Origin: Oscillibacter sp.
GTDB lineage: Bacteria; Bacillota; Clostridia; Oscillospirales; Oscillospiraceae
Length of the DNA stretch: 36,473 bases
Assembly: GCA_003487665.1 (NCBI GenBank)
Contig: DNFA01000041.1
Span: forward strand, 32,489 to 68,961
Direction of reading: 5' to 3'
A program made the position numbers and the translations under genes. Shown in pieces: positions 23,415 through 31,568 of this stretch. The notes beneath the pieces are model-generated. The model saw nothing but the letters and a program-made list of their open reading frames with translations, made no database searches and had not been told where the DNA came from. Position 1 is the first letter of the stretch. Each line of letters opens with the position of its first letter.

Positions 23415-23442
23415 ATTATACCCATCCCGCCGGGTTTGTCAA
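23415..23442 (-). promoter_or_regulatory. Strong sigma-A promoter of the small RNA
   Basis: On the minus strand TTGACA (23442-23437) and TATAAT (23420-23415) are 16 bases apart, both perfect consensus hexamers. Confidence 0.9.
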
Positions 23443-23483
23443 GGGGAGGGACGCCGTCCTACGAAGCAGGACAGGAACAGCGC

Positions 23484-23510
23484 AAAGAGGGACGCCGTCC
23501 CTCTTTTTTT
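23484..23510 (+). terminator. Intrinsic terminator upstream of noc
   Basis: AAAGAGGGAC pairs with GTCCCTCTTT around a short loop, followed by a long T run on the plus strand. It insulates the Noc-like gene from anything transcribed from the left. A partial family-C sequence forms the stem. The noc promoter in 23511-23566 is not clear (TAAAAT at 23553-23558 is the best -10, without a good -35). Confidence 0.75.
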
Positions 23511-23583
23511 ATTTCCCGCCGCTTTTCGCCCTCTTTCGCGCCGGTCATGGCGTAAAATGGGGACAAAAGGAGGGGGGAGTCCC

Positions 23584-24405
23584 GTGAAAAAGGAACAGAA
23601 GAGCGAGTTTTTATCCAGCCGCGTGCGCTATGTGCCCATCAACGACATACGACCCAATCCCCAGCAGCCCCGCCGCCGGTTCGACCCGGAGGGCTTGCAG
23701 GAGCTGGCGGCCAGCATCGCCGCCTACGGCATTTTGCAGCCCCTGACCGTCCGGCAGCAGGGGGGTGTGTACCAGCTGGTGGCAGGGGAGCGCCGCTGGC
23801 GGGCGGCGCGGATCGCCGGGCTGCGGCAGGTGCCGTGTCTGCTGGCGCGGGTGGACGAGGAGGACGCGGCGCTGCTGGCGCTGATCGAGAACCTCCAGCG
23901 GCGGGATCTGGACTACATGGAGGAGGCGGAGGCCATCGCCCGGCTGCTGCGGCGCTACGGCCTGAGCCAGCAGCAGGCGGCGGAAAAGCTGGGGCGCAGC
24001 CAGTCGGCGGTGGCCAACAAGCTGCGGCTGCTGCGGCTGGAGGAGCCGGTGGTGGACGCGCTGCACCGCTATGGCCTGACGGAGCGCCACGCCCGCGCTC
24101 TGCTGCGGCTGTGCGACGGGGAGCAGCGGCTCCGCGCCGTGGAGCACATCGGTAAAACGGGTATGAACGTGGCGGCGGCGGAGGCGTACATAGACCGGCT
24201 GGCGGCGGAGAACCAGACCACGCCGCCCCACCGGCGCAGCGCGTATATCATCAAGGACGTGCGCCTGTTCCTCAACAGCGTGGAGCGGGGCATCCGGCTG
24301 ATGCAGGGCGCGGGCGTGGGGGCGCAGGTGGCGCGGCAGGACACCGACAGTGAGATATGCCTGACCGTGCGCATCCCCAAGACCCGCCGTCCCGCTGCCG
24401 GATAA
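23584..24405 (+). CDS. noc: Noc-like second ParB-family protein
   Basis: This 273-residue protein starts at GTG 23584, chosen because AAAGGAGGGGGG (23566-23577) precedes it; an in-frame ATG at 23557 lies upstream of that site. It has a ParB N-domain (NPQQPRRRFDP, GERRWRAARIAG, ENLQRRDLDYMEEAE), an HTH (LGRSQSAVANKLRLLRL) and LTERHARALLRL. The C-terminal part DVRLFLNSVERGIRLMQGAG ending in TVRIPK resembles B. subtilis Noc more than Spo0J. Noc binds its own DNA sites and keeps FtsZ off the nucleoid, or supports partitioning. The short polar N-terminus does not look like the membrane-binding amphipathic helix of B. subtilis Noc. It is distinct from ParB at 9773-10639. Confidence 0.82.
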   Translation: MKKEQKSEFLSSRVRYVPINDIRPNPQQPRRRFDPEGLQELAASIAAYGILQPLTVRQQGGVYQLVAGERRWRAARIAGLRQVPCLLARVDEEDAALLALIENLQRRDLDYMEEAEAIARLLRRYGLSQQQAAEKLGRSQSAVANKLRLLRLEEPVVDALHRYGLTERHARALLRLCDGEQRLRAVEHIGKTGMNVAAAEAYIDRLAAENQTTPPHRRSAYIIKDVRLFLNSVERGIRLMQGAGVGAQVARQDTDSEICLTVRIPKTRRPAAG

Positions 24406-24445
24406 GCGCTCGTAACGGATTTGTAACCCATTCCTCCGGAAACCG

Positions 24446-24454
24446 TGGTACAAT
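24446..24454 (+). promoter_or_regulatory. Extended -10 promoter of the vanW-domain gene
   Basis: TGGTACAAT forms an extended -10 (TGnTACAAT) about 34 bases before the start codon. No clear -35, as is common with extended -10 promoters. Confidence 0.6.
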
Positions 24455-24487
24455 ACAGGGACTACGATGCAAAGGAGGGGGGACAGC

Positions 24488-26191
24488 ATGAGCGAAGAAA
24501 CCAATGTGTCCTCTGTTACAACGGAAGCGCCCGCCGCGCCGGAAAAGACCGGCAGACGGCTGGCAGAGCCGGAAAAACCGGAAAAAAAGCCCCTGTCCGG
24601 CGGGAAAAAGGCCGGACTGATCGCGGGTATCATCGTGGCGGTGCTGGTGCTGGCCTATGCGGGCTGCTGCGTGGCCGCCGGCGTACTGTACTCCCATGTG
24701 GCCTTTCCCGGCACGTCGGTGCTGGGCATGGACGTGTCCCGCATGTCCACCCAGCAGGTGGAGAAGCTGTGGAAGGAGCAGGGGGACGCCCTGCTGGACG
24801 GCATGACCTTCAGCCTGACCCGTGACGAGCAGGAGATCGGCAGCGTGTCCCTGTCCCAGCTGGGCGTGACCGTCCTGCCCCTTTACGTCTCTCAGGCCGC
24901 CGGGTGCGACATGCAGGCGCGCGGCTGGGGCGGCCAGGTGACGTCGTTCCTGCGGGGCGGCTGGCGGTTCATCGAAAGCTGGTGCAAGGGCGTGGATGTA
25001 ACACCCCAGCTGGACATGGATGAGACAACCCTCACCGCCCAATGTGACAGTATAGCCGACACCGTGGGCTGCACCGTGGTGGACGGCGGCTACCGTCTGG
25101 CGGAGGGCGAGGGGCTGTACATCACCAAGCCGCAGGACGGCGAGAAGCTGGACGCGGCGGCGCTGCGCACCGAACTGATCAAGCGGCTTGGCCACCGCGA
25201 TCTGTCCGTGGCGGCGCGGCGGGTGGAGTGCGTTTTCGCGCCCCATACCGCCAAGCCGCTGGACGTGCAGCAGCTCCATGACGACATAGCCGGCACCATG
25301 GCCGCCGCCACCTACGACCGCGCCACCGGCAAGCCCACCCAGTCCCGCATCGGCGTGCAGTTCGACGTGGAGACGGTGCAGAAGCAGCTGGATGACGCCG
25401 CGCCCGGCACGGAATTCCTGGCGGACGCGCAGGTGCAGTTCCCGCCCGCCTCCACCGAGGAGCTGGAGACGGCCATGTTCCGGGATGTGATCGGCACCTG
25501 CACCACCACCTGCGCCGGACCCTGGGGACGGCGGCAGAACATCAAGCTGGCCTCCGCCGCCATCGACGGACGCATCTACAACCCCGGCGAGGAGTTCTGG
25601 TACAACGCCACCGTGGGACAGCGGACGGAAGCCAGGGGCTTCCAGCCCGCCGCGGCCTATTCCGGCGGCAAGACCGTCACCTCCATCGGCGGCGGTATAT
25701 GTCAGGTGTCCTCCACGCTGTACTACGCGACCCTGATGGCTGACCTGAAGATCGTCCTGCGGTACGCCCACATGTTCGACCCCGGCTACATGCCTGTCAC
25801 CGGCTGCGACGCCACGGTCAGCTGGGGCGGCCCCGACTTCGCCTTCCGCAACAGCACGGACTATCCCATCAAGATCACCACCAGCTATAACGACGAGACG
25901 AACCAGCTGACCATCACCCTGCTGGGCACCAAGACCAACGACAATTATGTGGAGATGACCAACCAGTTCCTGTCCTACTCCGAGCGGAAAACGGTCTATC
26001 AGGAGTCCGAGCGCATCGCCCCCGGCACCACGGAGGTGGAGCAGTACGGGCACAACGGCTACGCCGTGCAGACCTATCGCAACGTCTACGCCGGGGACGG
26101 CACGCTGCTGCGCAGCACCAAGGAGGCGTACAGCGACTACGACCGCGCGGACAAGATCATCCTCGTGGCGCCCGGCGAGCTGCCGCAGTAA
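24488..26191 (+). CDS. Membrane-anchored VanW-domain protein (YoaR-like)
   Basis: This 567-residue protein has a charged cytoplasmic tail (1-41), one membrane helix (42-68) and a large outside part. Residues about 75-340 hold peptidoglycan-binding-4-like segments, as in YoaR. The VanW domain follows from about 345 to 470, with the hallmarks NPGEEFWYNATVG, IGGGICQVSSTLYYA and YMPVTGCDATVSW. A G5-like beta tail ends it. The function of VanW proteins is not settled; they are linked to the cell wall. GGAGG about 10 bases upstream supports the ATG at 24488 over an in-frame ATG at 24467. It is a single gene ending at a strong terminator. Confidence 0.88.
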   Translation: MSEETNVSSVTTEAPAAPEKTGRRLAEPEKPEKKPLSGGKKAGLIAGIIVAVLVLAYAGCCVAAGVLYSHVAFPGTSVLGMDVSRMSTQQVEKLWKEQGDALLDGMTFSLTRDEQEIGSVSLSQLGVTVLPLYVSQAAGCDMQARGWGGQVTSFLRGGWRFIESWCKGVDVTPQLDMDETTLTAQCDSIADTVGCTVVDGGYRLAEGEGLYITKPQDGEKLDAAALRTELIKRLGHRDLSVAARRVECVFAPHTAKPLDVQQLHDDIAGTMAAATYDRATGKPTQSRIGVQFDVETVQKQLDDAAPGTEFLADAQVQFPPASTEELETAMFRDVIGTCTTTCAGPWGRRQNIKLASAAIDGRIYNPGEEFWYNATVGQRTEARGFQPAAAYSGGKTVTSIGGGICQVSSTLYYATLMADLKIVLRYAHMFDPGYMPVTGCDATVSWGGPDFAFRNSTDYPIKITTSYNDETNQLTITLLGTKTNDNYVEMTNQFLSYSERKTVYQESERIAPGTTEVEQYGHNGYAVQTYRNVYAGDGTLLRSTKEAYSDYDRADKIILVAPGELPQ

Positions 26192-26193
26192 GT

Positions 26194-26245
26194 GCATATA
26201 CGCAAAAAAGAAGCACCCGCGGGTGCTTCTTTTTTGCGTATATGC
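26194..26245. terminator. Bidirectional terminator, 25-bp perfect stem
   Basis: Arms 26194-26218 and 26221-26245 are perfectly complementary. They contain six A on the 5' side and six T on the 3' side of a GC-rich core (AAGCACCC/GGGTGCTT). It serves the converging vanW-domain gene and the ABC permease gene. Confidence 0.93.
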
Positions 26246-26251
26246 GGTTTC

Positions 26252-27505
26252 TTACTCCCGGCGGAGGGCTTCGATGGGGTTCAGCTTCGAGGCCTTTACC
26301 GCGGGCACAAGGCCGAACACCACGCCGATGACCATGGAGAAGGCCACGGCGATGATGCAGGCCGGCACGCTGATGGCCACCGGCGTGCCCATGATGTGGG
26401 ACATCATCTCCGCAAGGCCGATGCCCGTGGCCACGCCCAGAATGCCGCCCATGCTGGTCAGCACCGCCGCCTCCGTCAGGAACTGCCAGCGGATGCGGCT
26501 CTGCTGGGCGCCGATGGCGATCTTCAGGCCGATCTCCCGGGTGCGCTCCGTTACGGACACCAGCATGATGTTCATCACGCCGATGCCGCCCACCACCAGA
26601 GAGATGGCGGCGATCCAGATCAGCTGCTTGTTGGTGGATTCCGACAGGCTCTGCAGGTCGCTGGCCTGCTGGAGGAGATCCTTGGACTCGTACTTGTACT
26701 TGGTGGTGCGGATGACGTTCTCGTTCAGGTATTTGGCCACGTTGTCGCCGGCGGCGGTCATATCGTTGGTGCTGGTGGCACGGACGGCGGCGTACTGCGG
26801 CTCATCGTACCGATAGGGCACAGACCAGCACACGTCCGGGATGAAGATGGTGCCCGCCGTGCTGCCGGCGTACATCTGGTAGTCCTGGAAGCTGTTGATC
26901 ACGGGGCCGGAGCTGGAACGGGAGGACACCACGCCCACCACGGTGAACGGCTCGCCCTGTATCTCGATGGTGCCGCCGATGGGGTTCTCGCCCTGGAACA
27001 GGGACTGCGCCGACTTGGTGTCGATCAGCGCCACGCAGCGCCGCTGGGCGAAGTCCGCGGCTGTAAAGGTGCGGCCGTAGTTCACGGCGTAATCCACGGC
27101 GGTGAGATAGTGGTCGTCCACGCCGTACAGGGAGCCGCTGAAGGCGCTGTTGCCCACGTACACGTTGTCGCACCACTCGCGCACGTGGTACATGCTCACC
27201 AGCGACACGCCGTCCAGCTTCTCCATCTCATCCCGCATGTCGCCGGTGACGGGGTCGATGCCCTCCGGCAGGGCGGAGTAGTTCAGGTCGAAGTAGTTCT
27301 GGCTGTCCGCGGCGTTGATGGTGACGCGCACCACGTTGTTGCCCGCGCCGATGAGGTTCTGCTTGATCTGCTCGTTGGTGCCCTGAATGGTGGACACGAT
27401 GGTGATGATGGCTGCGATGCCGATGATGATGCCCAGCATGGTCAGGAACGACCGCAGCTTGTGGCTCCAAACGCCCTGCAGGGCGAGATTGATATTTTCC
27501 AACAT
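26252..27505 (-). CDS. MacB-like ABC transporter permease
   Basis: This 417-residue protein has the MacB/FtsX permease layout. A first membrane helix (LRSFLTMLGIIIGIAAIITI) follows a short amphipathic start, then comes a large outside domain (about 45-285) and three C-terminal membrane helices (from IAAISLVVGGIGVMNIMLV to the end, including VTERTREIGLKIAIGA). Such permeases work with a separate ATPase and an adaptor to move peptides, antibiotics or lipoproteins outward by a mechanotransmission cycle. It ends the four-gene operon, 15 bases after the second adaptor gene. Confidence 0.9.
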   Translation of the reverse strand: MLENINLALQGVWSHKLRSFLTMLGIIIGIAAIITIVSTIQGTNEQIKQNLIGAGNNVVRVTINAADSQNYFDLNYSALPEGIDPVTGDMRDEMEKLDGVSLVSMYHVREWCDNVYVGNSAFSGSLYGVDDHYLTAVDYAVNYGRTFTAADFAQRRCVALIDTKSAQSLFQGENPIGGTIEIQGEPFTVVGVVSSRSSSGPVINSFQDYQMYAGSTAGTIFIPDVCWSVPYRYDEPQYAAVRATSTNDMTAAGDNVAKYLNENVIRTTKYKYESKDLLQQASDLQSLSESTNKQLIWIAAISLVVGGIGVMNIMLVSVTERTREIGLKIAIGAQQSRIRWQFLTEAAVLTSMGGILGVATGIGLAEMMSHIMGTPVAISVPACIIAVAFSMVIGVVFGLVPAVKASKLNPIEALRRE

Positions 27506-27520
27506 GATATCCCGCCTCCT

Positions 27521-29299
27521 TTACAGACCGTCGTTGTACAGCTCATCGGCGGCGGCCTCCACCGTCCGGGCGCCCTCCACCACGTCGCGCCCGTAGGGGA
27601 ACGCCAAGTAGTCATCGGTGGTCAGCCCGCCGCGTATCTGGGTATAGCTGCCCCACAGGTCGCGGCCGGTCTGCACCCAGCGCTGCTCCAGCCTGCCGTC
27701 CTCGTTCCGCGCCATGACGTAGCTCTTGCCGTTGTCGGTGCGGATGAACCAGCTTTGCAGATACAGGCTGCTGCCCTGCTCCTGCGTGCCGGCCTTCTGG
27801 TACTGGATATCCACATAGTCGTTGGCCTGCAGGCTGGCATCCTCCTCCACGAACACCTTGAAGGGGTAGTAGGACACGTTTCTGTTGCCGTCGCCCCAGC
27901 TGTTGCCGCTGGTGGTGGGGTAATCGTCGATGGATACGATGGTGCCCTCGCAGGCTGCGCCGGTCATCCAGCTGCTGATGGACACGGTGTCGCCCACCTT
28001 CACGCTGCCCAGCTCCATCTCGCTGAGGGTGCCGGTAACGTAGTACCCGCCGCCGCCGGACAGCTCGATGACCGCCTCGCTGTTGTTATAGGCTTCGTCG
28101 GCATTCCGGACGGCCTTCACGGTGCCGTCAAACTCCGCATACACGTTGCCGTCGCCCAGCTCCTTGGTCTTCTTGTCCAGCGACAGCTTTGCCAGCCGCA
28201 GGTTGACCTCTTTTTCCTTGACCTCCTGCGCCTTGTCCACGATGGCCTTGGCCAGATCCTTCTGCTCCATGGAGTTTTCCAGATACATGTTGGCCAGATT
28301 GATCTTCTGCTGGAGCCTCTTGATGGCCGCGTCATCGTACTTGCGCTCGGTGTCCTCGAACTCCGGCAGATCGCTGCGGACGGAGAAGGAGACGCTCCGG
28401 CTCTCCGGCACGGCGGGAACGGCGGTGTCGTCACCGGCGGTATACGTCTCGGTAATGACCAGACCCACCGTGTTGTCCACATAGCCGCCCACCTTGTCCT
28501 CGTAGCGCTGCACCAGCACCACATAGGTGTCCACGGAGGGGTGATCCTTGTCGGCGCGGAGGGTGGCCAGATTTGTCAGGATCTCCGTCACCTTGCTGTC
28601 GTTGAGCCGGGAGGCGGACAGCCAGCTGTAATACTGGACGTTCACCGTCTGGTCGCTGCCGTCCGCGCCCTTGACGGTCATGGTCTTTTTGTAGTCCTTT
28701 ATTGCCCCTTCTGTTACCGGCGCGTCGCCGTTGTAGGGGTGGTCGGGGTCTTCGTCGTACTTCTTCTTCAGGGCATCCAGCTCAGCGTTCAGCTTATCCA
28801 GCTCCTGCTTCAGCGTCTCCTTGTTCTTGGCCTTTTTCAGGTACTCCAGCTCGTTTTTGGCGGTGGTCAGGCTCTCGTCCTGCCGGTCGTAGTCGATCTT
28901 CGCCTGCTCCACGGAGGCCTGGGTCAGCGTGGAGTCGTAGCTGATGAGCTTGTCGCCCTTGCGCACGGAGTCGCCCTCGGCCACCCATACCTTGTTGACG
29001 GTCTGGCTGGAGGAGAGGAACACCTTCTGTATCTTGTCCGTTGTCACCATGCCGCTGGTGCTGGAGGTGTCGCCCCAGTAGTCGGTCATGCAGAAATCGT
29101 TGACGGAGTACACCTTCACGTCGCTGCGCTGGGCGTTCCGGGCGATGGTCAGTCCGCCCCACACCGCGCCGCACACGCCCACCGCGCAGGCGGCGATGAT
29201 GATGGCCTTTTTCAGCTTTTTGCTCATGCGGGGCTTTTCGCCGCCGGTGCGCTTTTCACCGATATGCAGCTTTTCCCGCAGGTTCAGCTTCTCACTCAT
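27521..29299 (-). CDS. MacA-like efflux adaptor with N-terminal membrane anchor
   Basis: This 592-residue protein has a basic cytoplasmic start (MSEKLNLREKLHIGEKRTGG), one membrane helix (about 35-55), a split biotinyl-lipoyl-like barrel (GDSVRKGDKLISYD), a coiled-coil hairpin (about 110-330) broken by an insertion with beta character (about 180-285), then beta-barrel domains. It is unusually long for a MacA-type adaptor because of that insertion. The ATG at 29299 was chosen over a GTG at 29308 because GGAGG (29308-29312) lies 8 bases before it. It overlaps the ATPase gene by 8 bases. Substrate unknown. Confidence 0.85.
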   Translation of the reverse strand: MSEKLNLREKLHIGEKRTGGEKPRMSKKLKKAIIIAACAVGVCGAVWGGLTIARNAQRSDVKVYSVNDFCMTDYWGDTSSTSGMVTTDKIQKVFLSSSQTVNKVWVAEGDSVRKGDKLISYDSTLTQASVEQAKIDYDRQDESLTTAKNELEYLKKAKNKETLKQELDKLNAELDALKKKYDEDPDHPYNGDAPVTEGAIKDYKKTMTVKGADGSDQTVNVQYYSWLSASRLNDSKVTEILTNLATLRADKDHPSVDTYVVLVQRYEDKVGGYVDNTVGLVITETYTAGDDTAVPAVPESRSVSFSVRSDLPEFEDTERKYDDAAIKRLQQKINLANMYLENSMEQKDLAKAIVDKAQEVKEKEVNLRLAKLSLDKKTKELGDGNVYAEFDGTVKAVRNADEAYNNSEAVIELSGGGGYYVTGTLSEMELGSVKVGDTVSISSWMTGAACEGTIVSIDDYPTTSGNSWGDGNRNVSYYPFKVFVEEDASLQANDYVDIQYQKAGTQEQGSSLYLQSWFIRTDNGKSYVMARNEDGRLEQRWVQTGRDLWGSYTQIRGGLTTDDYLAFPYGRDVVEGARTVEAAADELYNDGL

Positions 29300-29972
29300 A
29301 GTCGTCACCTCCCGACAGCACGCCGTCCCGGATGGTCATCAGCTTGGCGGCGTGCTTGGCGATGGAACGGTCGTGGGTGATCATGATGATGGTGGAGCCG
29401 CTCTGATGCAGCTGCCGGAATAGCTCCATCACCGCCGCGCCGCTGGCGCTGTCCAGCGCGCCGGTGGGCTCATCCGCCAGCAGCAGCTTGGGCTTGCCCA
29501 CGATGGCGCGGGCGATGGCCACGCGCTGGCACTGTCCGCCGGACAGCTGGTCGGGGCGGTGCTCCACCCGGTCGGACAGACCCACCGTCTCCAGCGCGGC
29601 GCGGGCGCGCTCCAGCCGCTCCGCCTTCTTCACCCCGCCGTACAGCAGGGGCAGCGCCACGTTCTCCAGCGCCGTCAGCTTCGGCAGCAGGTTGAAGCTC
29701 TGGAACACGAAGCCCAGCTCCTTGTTCCGCACCTCCGCCAGCTGCTTGTTGTTGCAGGTTGTCACGTCCCGCCCGCCCAGCAGATAGCTGCCGCTGGTGG
29801 GCACGTCCAGACACCCGATCAGGTTCATCAGCGTGGTCTTGCCGCTGCCGGAGGGTCCCATAATGGCCAGATACTCGCCCTCCTCCACGTCAAGGTTCAC
29901 GTTTTTCAGGATATGTGCAACGCCCTTGCCCATGGGGTAGTCCTTGCATATATCGCGCATTTCCAGGATCAT
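29292..29972 (-). CDS. ABC transporter ATPase, MacB/LolD type
   Basis: This 226-residue ATPase has Walker A GPSGSGKTT, the Q-loop FVFQSFNLLPKLTALENV, signature LSGGQCQRVAIARA, Walker B LLLADEPTGALDS and the H-loop TH in MITHDRS. The LL.ADEPTGALD form and size match the MacB/LolD/FtsE family that partners FtsX-like permeases. It lies 2 bases after the lipoprotein adaptor gene and overlaps the second adaptor gene by 8 bases. Confidence 0.96.
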   Translation of the reverse strand: MILEMRDICKDYPMGKGVAHILKNVNLDVEEGEYLAIMGPSGSGKTTLMNLIGCLDVPTSGSYLLGGRDVTTCNNKQLAEVRNKELGFVFQSFNLLPKLTALENVALPLLYGGVKKAERLERARAALETVGLSDRVEHRPDQLSGGQCQRVAIARAIVGKPKLLLADEPTGALDSASGAAVMELFRQLHQSGSTIIMITHDRSIAKHAAKLMTIRDGVLSGGDDYE

Positions 29973-29974
29973 GG

Positions 29975-31333
29975 TCAGCCCTCCATCGGCGGTGTGATCA
30001 CCGGCGCGGTGGCCTCCGCCGTGCCGCCGGGCAGCACGGTCACGGTGCTGTTGGTGACAGAGCCGCCGTCGTCCGTGACGGTGTCGTTCTCAGCGGGCAT
30101 ATCGCCGCCGTCCATGCCGTCCATGGGCACGTTTTCGTCGGTTTTTTCACCGCCGCCCTCGGGGGATACCTCGCCGCCGCTGGCGCCGGGGTCAAAGGTG
30201 GCGTCGTCATAGGTGATGCACGCCATGCCCGCCTTCAGGCTGTCGTCGGGGAAGGCGATGTAGTCCTCCGCCGTCAGGCCGTCCAGCACGGGATAGGTAT
30301 CCGTCTCCCCGTTGTACTCGCCCAGCTTCAGATTGCGCTTTTCCAGCTTATCCTTGCTGTTCTTTGCCCAGACCCACGGGTTCCCGTCGGCATCGTTGAT
30401 GAAATAGCTGGGCAGATTGATGGCGTTGGCGTCCGTCTCGTCCTCCTGACCGTAGTCCGGCTCGATGTACACATGCTGCCCCATCAGCAGGCCGTCGCCC
30501 TTGCCCTCCAGCTTCACATAGAAGGGGTACTTGCTGGACATGGCGGTGTCGCTGTCGCCGTAGTCGCTGCGGGTCTGCTGGGCGTTGTTCCAGTCGATGG
30601 AGTCGATGCTGCCCTTCCACGTCTGGTCGCTGACGCGGGAGCGGATCACCACCGCCGTGCCCTGTGTCAGCACGGAGGCGTTGTTCTCGTTGACGTAGCC
30701 CTTGACACGGAAGCCGCCCGTCTCCACCACCGTCATGAACGGCAGGGCGTTGCCGTTGTTGTCGGTGCCGCCGTCGGCGTTGATGGACTGCACCTCGCCG
30801 TTCACCGGGGAGGTGACGGCGGCGTTCTTGGTGCTGGTCTTCAGCTTTTCGATGTCCTTCTTCTTGGTGGCGATGTTGCCCTGGGTGGTCAGCACGTTGA
30901 CCTTGGCTGTCCGCAGGTCGAGAGAATACTGCCGCTTGGTGGCGTCGTCATACGTCTCGTCCATCAGCTTCTGGATGCGATCCACCTCGGCCTTCTGATC
31001 CTCCAGCGTGGCGTTCAGCTGCTCCAGCTCCAGCTGCGCCATCTCCAGATTGCTCCGGGCCTCGCTGAGATCGTAGGTAAACAGCACGTCGCCCTCCTTC
31101 ACCGTGTCGCCCACCTTCACCCGGATGTCGGACACGGCCATGGAGTCGTTCTTCTTGATCTTCGTCTCGCCCAGGGGACTGACGATGCCGGCGAACCGAT
31201 CCGCCAGACCCACGGAGCCAAGGCCGCAGATCATGGACACGGACTGGACGGAGGCCTCGCCCTCCACCTTGCCGCAGCCGGCCATGCAGGTCATCAGCAT
31301 GACCAGCGCCAGCACAAATGCCGCTTTTTTCAT
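29975..31333 (-). CDS. Lipoprotein efflux adaptor (HlyD/MacA-like)
   Basis: This 452-residue protein has a lipoprotein signal peptide (MKKAAFVLALVMLMTCMAGC, lipidated at Cys20). A lipoyl-like barrel follows (VKVGDTVKEGDVLFTYDL), then a coiled coil (about 90-165), a second barrel half (AAVTSPVNGEVQSI), beta domains, and an acidic, Gly/Thr-rich disordered tail (about 375-452). It is the first gene of the operon and differs strongly from the second adaptor, so the system has two adaptors for one ATPase-permease pair. AAGGAG (31347-31342) lies 8 bases upstream. Confidence 0.88.
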   Translation of the reverse strand: MKKAAFVLALVMLMTCMAGCGKVEGEASVQSVSMICGLGSVGLADRFAGIVSPLGETKIKKNDSMAVSDIRVKVGDTVKEGDVLFTYDLSEARSNLEMAQLELEQLNATLEDQKAEVDRIQKLMDETYDDATKRQYSLDLRTAKVNVLTTQGNIATKKKDIEKLKTSTKNAAVTSPVNGEVQSINADGGTDNNGNALPFMTVVETGGFRVKGYVNENNASVLTQGTAVVIRSRVSDQTWKGSIDSIDWNNAQQTRSDYGDSDTAMSSKYPFYVKLEGKGDGLLMGQHVYIEPDYGQEDETDANAINLPSYFINDADGNPWVWAKNSKDKLEKRNLKLGEYNGETDTYPVLDGLTAEDYIAFPDDSLKAGMACITYDDATFDPGASGGEVSPEGGGEKTDENVPMDGMDGGDMPAENDTVTDDGGSVTNSTVTVLPGGTAEATAPVITPPMEG

Positions 31334-31354
31334 GATGTAGTCTCCTTTTCCTCT

Positions 31355-31370
31355 CCCACGGGCCCGTGGG
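31355..31370. promoter_or_regulatory. 16-bp perfect palindrome in the adaptor-operon leader
   Basis: CCCACGGGCCCGTGGG lies just upstream of the ribosome site of the lipoprotein adaptor gene, downstream of the predicted start of transcription. It could be a repressor site or an RNA hairpin. Confidence 0.6.
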
Positions 31371-31433
31371 GAAATTTTCCTACCCTTATAGACGGAAGGG
31401 AAGGGGGGATGGTTCCGCTTTCGCTTTCATCTC

Positions 31434-31459
31434 ATCATACCATGACCGGCGGCGGTCAT
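31434..31459 (-). promoter_or_regulatory. Probable promoter of the efflux operon with overlapping inverted repeat
   Basis: On the minus strand TGGTATGAT (31442-31434) is an extended -10. Directly upstream is an inverted repeat ATGACCG-N4-CGGTCAT (31442-31459). No good -35 is present. Confidence 0.55.
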
Positions 31460-31461
31460 TC

Positions 31462-31483
31462 GTGAACAAACTGTGAACGAACG
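31462..31483. promoter_or_regulatory. Tandem 11-bp direct repeats, possible response-regulator site
   Basis: GTGAACAAACT and GTGAACGAACG follow each other without a gap. An 11-bp tandem repeat near the -35 position is the usual binding pattern of OmpR/PhoB-type response regulators. No such regulator gene is in the window. Confidence 0.5.
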
Positions 31484-31499
31484 ATTAAGAGCTGTATAA

Positions 31500-31527
31500 G
31501 GTTTAGCGACAATCCGACGCTAAAACC
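31500..31527. promoter_or_regulatory. Inverted repeat upstream of the fusion-enzyme promoter
   Basis: GGTTTAGCG and CGCTAAAACC face each other around 9 bases, ending 11 bases before the -35 box of the divergent gene. It could be an operator. Confidence 0.5.
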
Positions 31528-31538
31528 GTGGGGAAATA

Positions 31539-31568
31539 TTGACACGGCACGGCGCTTTGACCTATTAT
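31539..31568 (+). promoter_or_regulatory. Sigma-A promoter of the fusion-enzyme gene
   Basis: TTGACA (31539-31544) and TATTAT (31563-31568) are 18 bases apart, with a start near 31575. An in-frame ATG at 31577 would lie at the very start of the transcript and lacks a ribosome site, which supports ATG 31607 as the start. Confidence 0.8.

Noticed and set aside
26192..29380. A roughly 1060-codon plus-strand frame opposite the efflux genes
   Set aside because: It begins in the terminator and mirrors three well-supported minus-strand genes; its composition is His/Val/Leu/Gly-rich with no recognisable motif.
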